This document shows, piece by piece, positions 51,901 to 60,660 of a stretch of DNA of 64,000 nt (within the stretch, counting starts at the first letter, position 1; the number at the start of each line of letters is the position of its first letter). The notes under the pieces are model-generated. The model was not told the origin of the DNA and ran no database searches. It saw nothing but the letters and a program-made list of their open reading frames with translations. Source of the DNA: Pipra filicauda (lineage: Eukaryota > Chordata > Aves > Passeriformes > Pipridae); contig NW_024104909.1 in NCBI RefSeq assembly GCF_003945595.2, positions 992,001-1,056,000 of the forward strand, given 5' to 3'. Position numbers and translations under genes: made by a program.

Positions 51901-53600
51901 ATGTGGGCAGTGTCCCACGAGACCCCAGTCAATGCCACAAACCATCCCAGCCAGCCTGAGCCTTCTCCTGCAATAGAATGTGGAGCAGAAATGCCTACCC
52001 AGGAGGTCCATGTCTCCCTTTTCCCAATGAAGATCTCCAGCACTGAACATCTTTAGCTCAGCCTATTTATCTTAGTCTTGCATTCAACAGCTGCCCAGAG
52101 CCTCTGCAGCTCCACATGAAACTTCTACCTGATAGAAATGCATATTCCAGCCTGAATTCTCATCCCTCTGTCTCCTGAGTGGTTTGTTCTCCTCATGTGT
52201 CAGTCTAGCCTGACAGCTCCTGTACTGGGGAGACCTCTGGATGTGGAGCAGCTGGGAGTTCTGAGGATGCCCTGGCAATGATTGGAGCAATGGGCTGGGT
52301 TGGGCAGTGAGGTTCAGTGAGCCCCCGCTGCACTTCAGCCTTCAGAAAAGATGCTCCTTCACAGGTGGCATCCACATCTCTGACCCCTGCCCCTTGGATC
52401 CCTTGTTGGGTCTCATGGACTGTCCAGGGCTGGTGACTCCCAGCTTTGTGTTTAATCACTCTGTATGTGCATCCATTCCCTGCAGAAGCTTCTGGCATTG
52501 GCCATTTTAACCACACTGGAGGGGAACAGGAGTTCTGGAGGATTCCCAGTACCTGCGAGTGCAGCAAGAGGAGAAGTGCTCGACCCAGGGCTTGCAGTGA
52601 CAACCAAATTCCCTTGGAGGCCATTTCCTCCCTGGGCCATTTATGCCTGTCAGTGCCCTGTTAGCACTATCCCAATGGCACAGGTGGTCCCTGTGCCCAC
52701 CTCAGAGAGCATCTGGGGTGGCAGTGATCCCCCTCCCTGAGGAGAGGGGCTCCTCCCCTCTGCTGTCCCTTGTCACAAGGACCAAACCCTGGGTAAGCCC
52801 TCTGGGCTCTTTGAAACAAGTCCTTTTGGTCCTTCCATTGCTGTGTCTCTTTTCCATGGTCTTACTGAAGATCCTCATGGCTACATCTGAGCCACTGGCC
52901 TTGAATGACCTTCCTGCAGCAGGAGTAAGGGCATTTTGGACTCAGTGGCATCCTGGGAGGACCATGGGCTCCTGAGTGAGCTCACCCCCGCCGGAGACCA
53001 CAGTTCCTTGCTCTGCAGAGTTCCCTGCTGGCTCAGCCCCATCCTCATCCCATGGCCACCAGCACCTGTCCAGCCACATATTTCACAGCCATTTTCAAAC
53101 ACCACAGACCCAACCTGGCCCTCTGTCCCCTCCTGCTCCGCTGTGGACAAGGTGTGGACCCTCACCCAGCTCTGCCCTGGGGGAGGAGCAGGGACAGGCA
53201 GACATTGCTCAGGACAGGCTGTTCCCAGAGCCTGCAGAGGGTGGGTGGCCAGTGTCCCCTGCTCACCTCCAGCATCCACAGCTGCCACCTCAACCCATCT
53301 CAGCTCAGTCCCACCAGCTCCCACCTCCTGCTGCCCAAACACCCACATCAGCCGGGCTGTGGCCATGTGATCCCCACTCACGTCCCACCTGCCCTCTGCT
53401 GCCGTTGGTTTTATTTCCTTTCCGGGTTCCTCAGCTCCGGTCTCTGCTGCTCCGTGTTTGGAGGACAAGGTCTACCCAGGCTCCACTCTTCACTTCTCCC
53501 CGGTGGCACCGGCCCTTTGCAGTGCAGGCAGTTCTGTTCCCTCATCAGTTGTATCCCATGTCCTTATGGAAGGTGATTCCCTCCATCCCAGGGCAACAGC
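42950..53600. other. Upstream intergenic region, no gene recognised
   Basis: This stretch runs from the AXIN1 island to the second CpG-rich block. GC content is moderate to high from about 44.5 kb on. Open frames are numerous on both strands, overlap one another and show no family resemblance. A possible LINE-like remnant lies near 43.8-44.5 kb. A minus-strand frame at 46141-46491 begins with a signal-peptide-like segment (see findings). AATAAA occurs at 46921-46926 on the plus strand without a gene to serve. No downstream exon of the minus-strand unit starting at 55.3 kb was identified, though short exons could be hidden here. Confidence 0.6.
43800..44470 (+). mobile_element. Possible ancient LINE-like (CR1/L3-type) remnant
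   Basis: The part near 44070-44110 ('attcagtatttccatcaatggtctag') resembles the region of CR1/L3-type reverse transcriptases just upstream of the FADDT motif. The part near 44195-44250 could correspond to what follows it. The resemblance is weak, no frame survives, and both boundaries are guesses. Confidence 0.2.
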
Positions 53601-53879
53601 ATCTTCCCGGGGTAAGTTGCAGGGGACTGTGCCAGCCCAGGATGGCTGATTTGGGGGGAGCCGCCCCAGCTGCCAACTCCCCGTGGGAACCATCACCCCA
53701 AAACCGGGCCTGGGACAAACCTGGCCTTGCAGCCATCGCTGCCCCGGGGAGGAGGCGAGGAGTGAGAGTCCCAGTGGGGTCCTGCTGGGGTTTCAGGGCC
53801 GGCCGGAGCTGGGAACATCCCTGCCCTCTTTGTGCTCCCCTGGAAAGCGGCGCAGTGCAAATATCAGCCGGGTTCTTTG

Positions 53880-54180
53880 AAATGAAAATAAAACTGATAA
53901 AAGTCGGGCAAATCCTCCTCCCGGCCCCCGCTGCCGGCCCGGGCAGTGGCTCTTTCTGCCGCCGAGCCGGCTCCCGCAGTTATCAATACATTATGTATGC
54001 CGGTGTCCGTCGGCCAGAGCCTTTTGTTGATGCTGAATATGTCCTGGCCAACAAAAGTGGACTGGATTAGCCACAGTGGATTAAAAGATTTTCTTCTTGG
54101 AGTTTACCTAATAATATAACAATTGACATAGAAGGTCTCTTTGAACCCTACACGACTCTCTTATTTTACCATCTGTGAGT
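53880..54180. promoter_or_regulatory. Candidate conserved non-coding element
   Basis: An AT-rich, high-complexity core (53980-54175) is sharply bounded by GC-rich DNA. It contains TATCAATA (53981-53988, ONECUT/HNF6 type), a 9-bp inverted pair CTTTTGTTG/CAACAAAAG (54021-54029 and 54049-54057) and CTTTGAA of TCF/LEF type (54139-54145). It also has a homeobox-like AATTGACA segment near 54121. All six frames are broken by stops within the core. The plus frame that enters it ends at a TAG at 54068-54070. It would lie about 1.1 kb inside the first intron of the minus-strand unit starting near 55.39 kb, and 11.6 kb upstream of AXIN1. Confidence 0.45.
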
Positions 54181-54885
54181 TTGCTCTCCGTGCCGCCGAT
54201 GGGGCGCCCGGCTGCCGGTGGTGCTGGTGGTGGGAACGCCGCCCGGAGCCGAATTTGTCGCCGAGCAGGAAGAAAACAGCCCGTGTTTGAAGGCAGCGGG
54301 AAGGGAAAGTGGCACAACTTCTGTCCTCCTGCCTTTGTCCTCGGCCCTTCTGCTGGTGGCTCACCAGGCTGGCGATGCCGCGGCGTGGGGAGAGAAGAGA
54401 CCCAAGGAGTGGGCTCAAGCGGTGGGGAAGCCACCCGCTCATCTGCAATTCGAGGTGCCCGGAGAGGTCCCGGATGGGATAAGCTCCTTTATTAACCATG
54501 AATTTTGGGAGAGTTGCCGAACTGTGAGCCAACAGAGTTTGCTCATCTCGGTTTCAGCCGTTGGGATCTGGCCGCTGTCCGTGGTCTCCATTGCAAGATG
54601 GGTCAGGCAGCGGCGGCAGCGACACCGGGAAACATGGAGGGCAGTGGCAGCAGGGGAGGAAGGCTCCCCCCAGCATCCTGCGGCGCTGCCGTCGCTCGCC
54701 CCCTCCTCCGGCACACCCTGGCGTCCCAGCCTCGGGCTTTGATCTCATCCAGGGGGGGCTCCATTCACAAGTCTTTCATCGCAGCCTTTGGAAATACCCG
54801 TCCTCAGAAGTCGCCAGTAATGAGATGGGGAGACGACGAGCAATTTAGGCGCCGCTCTTTCTCGCTTGCGTTTTTTATCTCCATA

Positions 54886-54940
54886 TCCCCCCCTTTTTCC
54901 CCCCCCCTTTTTTCTTTTTTTTTTTTTTTCCTCTTTTTTT
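54886..54940 (+). repeat. 55-nt pyrimidine run
   Basis: An uninterrupted C/T run (C blocks, then long T blocks) is followed by GCAAAG. On the minus strand it is an A/G run that produces a lysine-rich stretch in a spurious open frame. It is a simple low-complexity tract. Confidence 0.9.
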
Positions 54941-55004
54941 GCAAAGACACTTCTGGAGCGGTGCCGACTTTTGTATGGGATCACCGCGCCACCCCAGACC
55001 TGCC

Positions 55005-55016
55005 GGGGGGGGGGGG
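55005..55016 (+). repeat. Run of 12 G
   Basis: A homopolymeric G run is flanked by TGCC and CAGG. On the minus strand it forms a C-rich tract ending in GGCAG, which superficially resembles a splice acceptor. Joining it to the 55.28-kb donor reaches a stop after six codons, so it is not supported as an exon boundary. Confidence 0.85.
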
Positions 55017-55283
55017 CAGGAATATGGGGCTCGTGCCTCTCAGCCGGGGGCCTTTGATGAAGCTGCTTTGCGAAATTTGATTTGAAAGGCCTACGATGGC
55101 AATTTGGGGAGAATGGTGGAGCCTTTCTCCACCCGCCTCTCTTTGTCTCCCGCCCGAAGGGGGGTTCCATTGTGGGTGCCGGGGCGAGGGGGTCGGGGCG
55201 GCGGCGTGGGTGGGGTGGGGCGGCGGAGCGACCGCGGCGCGGGAGAACAATGAGCGGGAGATGGGGAGAGTTGGGATTCTCAC

Positions 55284-55309
55284 CTGCCCGGGCGTTCGCA
55301 GTCCGCCAT
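55284..55309 (-). CDS. Candidate first coding exon of an unidentified gene
   Basis: On the minus strand an ATG at 55309 (context CCCGTCATGGCGGAC, overlapping a YY1-like ATGGCGG) opens eight codons, MADCERPG. It is interrupted after AG by a consensus donor (CAG/GTGAGA, the GT at 55282-55283). A promoter with X-box, CCAAT box and TATA box stands at the right distance upstream, giving a predicted leader of about 85 nt. If the donor is ignored, the frame stops one codon later. I do not recognise the peptide. Eight residues cannot identify a family, and no second exon was found, so the product is unknown. The alternative is a non-coding transcript or a chance alignment of motifs. Confidence 0.45.
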
Positions 55310-55420
55310 GACGGGAGCAGCCGCCCTGGTTGCCGCCGGCCGCAGCACTTTTTTTCCCCAGACTCTTGAACCTATTTCCCTTTCTTGGCAAGTGCGTGGC
55401 TGGAAGATGGGAATCTTTAC

Positions 55421-55507
55421 TTTATATTGCAGCTTGGGCTTCCCAGCCTGATTGGCTGCAGCCAGGACCAAGTGCTGGTCCTTCCATCCCATCGTCACTA
55501 TGGCAAC
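55421..55507 (-). promoter_or_regulatory. Minus-strand promoter: X-box, CCAAT, TATA
   Basis: Reading the minus strand, GTTGCCATAGTGAC (55507-55494) is a good RFX X-box. AGCCAATCAG around 55455-55451 is a full NF-Y CCAAT box. CAATATAAAGT holds TATAAA at 55426-55421. The order and spacing predict a start near 55390-55396, inside CpG-rich DNA and about 85 nt before an ATG. X-boxes close to the start site are characteristic of cilia genes and of some RFX-driven neural genes. Confidence 0.5.
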
Positions 55508-57700
55508 CGGCCCCGTTAGGCACCACCGATTTACTTATAATTGCTGGGTAAATAGTCAAGACAGGCCTCTTTCATCCCACACCCAGAGATTGCTCTTCCT
55601 CATCTCCTTTTTTCCCTACTTTTTTTTTTTTTCTTGGAGGAGGAAGCCTTGAAGAGCAGCAACACTTAGGGAAACTCTTTGAAGGCTGTTGCAGAACGTG
55701 GTGCCTCCCTTGGCCAGCCTTTCCCATTGCTCCCATTGCACAATGCCTCTTCGCTGGGGCTTTCCTGCACCATCACACCTCATCACCATCAGCCATCACC
55801 ATCTTCCTCCTTCAAGGAGTGGCACAATGCCCTACCAGCCACTTCTTCTGTCTCCCATAGGGATTCCACACTGGTTCATTCCAAGAGCCAGGACAGTTCC
55901 TCCATCGCCTCTTCCCTCCTTCCTGTTCACAGCAAGAGGGATTCCTGCCAGGGAACCAACACTGCCTGGCTCAGCCAGGCCTTTCCCTGGTTCTGTGGGA
56001 TCTTCTGGCAGTGCTGGCCAGGATGAGGAAGTGTGGTCCTGGCCGTGCTCATCCCAGAACTGTGTCTTCATGTTGAGCCATTCCGAGCTGGGTCTGCAAG
56101 ACATGGAGCCTCTTGTTACTCTGGAGGGTGTTAACGATGCTGGACAGAGGGATACACACAGGGCTTGTCACCAGACCTGTGAGTGTGGACATAGGTTTGT
56201 GCTCACGGCTGGGTGGGTCCTGCAGATGGGCACAGGGTCCTGGCTCCACCCTCATGGTCCAGGGATGGATGCTGCAGCCAGGGAAGAGCAAACAGCCCAG
56301 CCCAGCCTCACCAGCTGGAACACCCACACAGGACACACAGGATGTTTCTGCTCCCATTGGTTGTCACTGGCATGGAACAGCAATTCCAGGAAAATGGGGA
56401 CCAAAGGATCTGAGGGGGAATCTAAAGGCTGGAGAGGTCTGGGGAAAATGGACAGCTTGTGGGCAACAAAGTGAGTGAGGAGCAGAGTGGGCTTGAGGTC
56501 CAAGGTCATCTTCCCATTCCCTCCTCACAGCCATCAAGAGGGAGGAATCCATCAAGGCAGCAGCAGGAGGAGCACTGGGATATGTTGCCCAAGCTCCTTA
56601 CTTTGGTGGGAGAACTGGGGGATTCCCCTCCTGGGGAGCAGAGAGGAGACAGAGGTGACCCACAGATGACAAGATGAACCCAGCTGTGAAGGGAGCAGCA
56701 GGGAGCCACAGGGCTAGGAGGCATCTCCAGGGCTTCTGGTGTGAGGAACTGGTGTGTGAATCCTCAGACAGCCCAACCTACTCACTCCCAGAAAGGGCTG
56801 TTTAGAGCCTGGCAGATGCAATAATAAATTTCACATATTCCAAGAAGACCTTGGAAAGGGCAGGTCACTATCTCCAACAGCTGTGCCAGAGAGTTGGCAG
56901 AGATGCTCCTGGAAACAGGCTTTTTGGGAACCTGAGTAAATACCCCCAACCTGGGAAACTGGGATGATTTTAAAGGGAAGTCTGTCTCCTAAGAGCAGCC
57001 AGCTTGGGAGGTGGCAGCAGCAACGAATGATGCCCACAATTGTGCAAAGTGCTGGTGACAGTGCAGTCACCAAAGGCTTCCGGGGAAGCGGGACAGGCTG
57101 GGGAAAGGGGCTGGCTGGTGGCTGGAGCAGGCACTGCCAACACAGCTGGTCCTGGGGCAAACAGCCCACCTGGGGCCAGGGCAAGCAAAAGGAGGCACAA
57201 AGGCACAAAGCAAAAGGAGGCACAAAGGCTCTCGCCACCCACGCTCGGGCCAGCAGCCCGCTCCGAGTGGCTGGGAAGGCTCAGCTCAAACAAACATTCC
57301 AGCCCCGACCCAGCCAAGCACTGCAGCGCCCGGGTAACTGCAGGGTAACTGCAGGGCAGCGAAGCAGCGAGTGGGTCCATAACCTGCAGCCACACCAGGG
57401 ACGGTGTCACAGCTCCAGCTGCACTCTGAGCCAGGAGCTGGCTCTCCAGGCTCTGCCAGGCACGGGGGGCAGGTTTGGGAATCAGGGACGGGACCCTCAG
57501 CACGGCCCAAGGGCTGCTGACGGGCTGTGGGTCCCGCCCTGCCTGGGGCTGCTCTCCTGCTTGTGTTTTCTCTCTCTGTTAAAGGCAGCTCCTCTGTCAG
57601 GTGCTTCGGGGCTTGGCTGAAAGGGGATTGCTCCCTCTCTGCTGAGCACAAGCTGGTGCCTCCCCAGGTACCTGCAGCCTCCCAGCAAGGGGAGCCTCAC

Positions 57701-57733
57701 CTGTGCTTGGGGCTGGGACCAAGGCCCGGCCAT
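57701..57733 (-). CDS. Second candidate minus-strand first exon
   Basis: On the minus strand an ATG at 57733 has a perfect Kozak context (GCCGCCATGG). It opens eleven codons, MAGPWSQPQAQ, ending exactly at a donor of the form CAG/GTGAGG (GT at 57699-57700). A palindromic X-box lies 32-45 bp upstream. There is no TATA or CCAAT box. The CCATGG palindrome also gives a plus-strand ATG (57732, YY1-like ATGGCGGC) with a proline-rich frame to 57980, which has no splice or family support. The peptide is unrecognised and downstream exons were not found, so this is tentative. Confidence 0.25.
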
Positions 57734-57764
57734 GGCGGCAGAGCCCTCCGAGCATCCTCCAGCC

Positions 57765-57778
57765 GTTGCCATGGCAAC
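57765..57778. promoter_or_regulatory. Perfect palindromic RFX X-box
   Basis: GTTGCCATGGCAAC is a symmetric match to the RFX consensus (two GTTGCC half-sites separated by AT). It lies in a small CpG-bearing patch between a possible minus-strand first exon and plain GC-rich sequence. The motif itself is certain, but binding and function are inferred. Confidence 0.6.
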
Positions 57779-60376
57779 TCCCGGCTCAACGGCTCCGAGC
57801 CAGCACGGTTTTAGCCACAGCCACCACGGCTTTACCACATGCACCCCCTGCCCAGCTCCCACGCCAGGGTCTTGTCACCCTCCTCCCTGTTTTCCCATCA
57901 CTGCTGTCCCCTCCTGGTCCCTCCACAAGGGACCCACCGCCTGCTCCTCCTCTCAGAGAGCGGCTCCACAAACTCCCTGAGCAAAAGTACTTCCACAGAG
58001 CCCTGCAAAGGCCTTAATTCACCTCTTTCTGCAGTGTATCATGCAGAAAACAAGGGAAAACCAGTAACAGGTGACACGGCATTCACAGAGGAGAGGGGAG
58101 CTCAGCAGGGCAAGCAGATCTGGGTGCAGGTGATTTTCCACCTCTGCACTTCTGGATCTGCACATCCCGGGACCACCTGGCTGGGTGGAAACCTGCTATC
58201 CCAGTGCCTGCATCCAAGGAGATTTCCCCCAATTTTTGGTGCTGGCACACAGGTCCCATGCTTTAAATCAGTGGTAGAGAACTGCTGTAAAAAGAAAAAG
58301 CAAAAGCTGTTGATTTCTAGAGGAAAAGCCTCACAGCAAGACGTGAAGTTCAGTGTTAAATAGACTGAGAGGTTAAAGTGTGAGAAAGAGGAGAAAATCC
58401 CAGGTATGGAGAAGCCCTGCACTGGGAGCAGAGTGTGACAAGGCTCCATTCCCAAAGCTGGAGCAAGGCCAGCTTGAAGTTAGGAGTAACTTTCCACCCC
58501 TTAAAAGTTCCCAAATCCTTGCATGGCTTTTAGGAGGAGGATTTAATTGAAGTCAGATCTTTGCCCAGCCTTGGAACTGCAGGGACAAATCACGAGGAAT
58601 AAAAAAACAGTGGACATATGGATAGTGATGGACTATGTGGGCAGTCACCTCACATCCTGCTGGACTCAGCTAGGAAAATCCACTTGGGTCTCCTAGCACA
58701 TGCAGGATGGGTCCATATCAAGGGCTGTCAGGGAAATTAAGGTGCCTTGGAATGTGTGGGCAAGTGCCCATGGGAATAAATACCTGGTTGAAGCACAAAG
58801 TGGGCATCCTCCAGTGGTGGGAAGGGCAGGGCAGCCCCAAGGGCTCTGGAACAGCTGGGAAAGAGGAGGTGGCTGGGTTTGCTGAGGATCTCTGGTTCCT
58901 CAGGACAGTGTAAAGGCTGGCCAGGAGGAGCTCAAAAGCAGCTTACAGGACTGTCCAGGGGGTTAAACAGCAGAGTCCAGCCTTTAAAAAGGCACACAGG
59001 GAAAAACCCAGCCTGGCTGTAGAGCAGCAAGCTGAGCTGTCCTCCTGACATGGAGCAGACACGCCCAGAGCGCTGCTGGAGAAGCCCACTTTGTGCTGCT
59101 CCCTTTTCCCCAGCATCTCCTGTCCCACGTGCTCCCTCCACCACCTTTCACTCCAGCTCGGGGGACACATCCCAGCGAGCACCAGGGTGCAAGGATGGTG
59201 CAGCCCCATCCCTGGGTACCCAAAGCCTGTGGGAGCAGAGCCCGGCTCCTGTCTCAGAAATGCCATTTTCTGTGTTTGTGAGTGCTCTGACTGACCTGAA
59301 CCAGCACCATTTCCAGCGTTACCATGGTGATGGCTGCCTGGAAAAGTCTTGCAATGGATGCACAGAACAGAGTCCAGCCAGGCAAAGGCCCCTGTGGCCA
59401 GTCTGGAGCTGACACAGCTGCTCCTTGCCCCCCCAGCCCTTCCTCCTGCAGCCAAGGAACCCGCCCTGAGCCCATGGTGTGTGGCAGGAGCTGGGCATGG
59501 AGGTAATTCCACATATCCATCTGTGCTCTGTGTGCCCAGCTCACCTGGTCCAGCAGCCCCAGCCCAGCTCAGCACATGGCTGCAGGAGGGATTGCAGCAG
59601 GAACACCTCAGGGAGTAGATGCTTCGGGTGATTAATTTGCATATGTAGATTTTATGAGTTGGTTTTTTCTTTCTTATGACTCCTTACCATAAAAACTAAG
59701 CTCCTGTGTCCCTCTCCATCTCTCCTCTTCCCTCCCCAGGCTCTATCAGCCCCTGTGGCTGGCAGCAGGATGGTCTCACCTGGCTGTGTCACCCTGAGCC
59801 CACGTGTCCTGCCCACGGCAGGACACAGCACTCTGTGACCATCAGACCACCAGCTCTGCCGTGACACAGCTGGCCATTCCCTCTCCTGCCTCGTCCCCTC
59901 CAGGGCTGGGACAGCTGGCCAGGATGAGCAGAGTGTCAGGAACCAGCAGGACTGGCAAAACCAGCAGTCACTCATGGGCCTTCTGCTGGGCACAGCCCCA
60001 GGGATGCCCACGCAGTGCTGGGTTGTTGCTGCTCCACTTTGCTGGGCTCAGGTGATCCAGTGTACAGCCAAGGGCTCCATCCTGCCATCCCTGCCCACAG
60101 CCACTTCTGGAGGTGATGGCTTGGTCCATGAGACGATTCTTTGGGAGAAGAGAGAGCACAGCCTGTGGCTGCAGAAGGAGGTTCATGCGGGATGGTGACT
60201 GTCCATTCCCTGGAGGAAGGAGGGAACAGAGCTACTGGACTCCCTCTGCCCCTGCCCAGACACAGCCCTTCCCCTCCAGCCAGCACCTGGGAGCTGGTGT
60301 TCCTCAGGTCCTGACTCACCCCCTCCTCGAGCTGGTGGCTGCTTTGCAGGAGGAACTGCCTTGCAGAAGCTGCAGC

Positions 60377-60660
60377 ATGGATCAGTGAGGTTGGGAGGAC
60401 CTCTGGAGGTCTCAGCCCAGGCTCCTGCTCTGAGCAGAACTGGCTGCAAGGCTCCAGGGGGTCACTCAGCATCTCCCCCTGTCCTTTTGAAAACCTCCAA
60501 GGACAGAGGTGCCACCACCTCTCCAGACCCTGTCCCAGGACTGCACCACCCTCCTGGGGAAGCTTTTCCCTATGTCCAGCCAGCATTTCCCACATCAATC
60601 CCTATGGCCTTCTGCCCTTCCCTCTGCAACGAGCCTGGCTCCATCTTGATCCCAAAAACC
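60377..60660 (-). mobile_element. Diverged CR1 LINE 3' fragment
   Basis: The plus strand reads as the reverse of CR1: 'gaggttgggaggacctctgg', then 'aaacctccaaggacagaggt', 'ccaccacctctccagac' and 'gaagcttttccctatgtccag'. It is 5'-truncated, heavily mutated and non-coding. The right edge is approximate. Confidence 0.8.

Larger units (their letters stand above)
53620..55560. promoter_or_regulatory. Second CpG-rich block upstream of AXIN1
   Basis: CpGs cluster here far above the flanks (for example GGCGGCGGCGTGGG near 55200 and GCCGCCCGGAGCCG near 54240). They are interspersed with high-complexity AT-rich patches, a 55-nt pyrimidine run and a 12-G run. The right end coincides with a motif-defined minus-strand promoter and first exon. 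The mixture of island sequence and apparently constrained patches resembles the 5' region of a regulated gene, but no known protein was recognised. Confidence 0.55.

Noticed and set aside
52976..54070. 364-codon plus-strand open frame ending in the candidate conserved element
   Set aside because: Composition is proline/serine-rich as expected from GC-rich intergenic DNA, no domain is recognisable, and alternative frames overlap it. Its last 30 residues look less random only because they enter the AT-rich element, which is closed in the other frames.
54959..54999. C-rich tract plus GGCAG as acceptor for the exon after the 55.28-kb donor
   Set aside because: Joining the two gives a stop after six codons, and the tract is simply the complement of a 12-G run.
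54745..55170. 141-codon minus-strand frame, very basic, inside the second CpG-rich block
   Set aside because: The Lys/Arg-rich part is the translation of a 55-nt purine run and the rest is low in complexity. It starts downstream of the 55.28-kb donor without an acceptor. Chance openness in GC- and purine-rich DNA explains it.
59318..59331. GTTACCATGGTGAT as a third X-box
   Set aside because: The right half-site deviates from the RGYAAC consensus, and there is no ATG-plus-donor arrangement near it.
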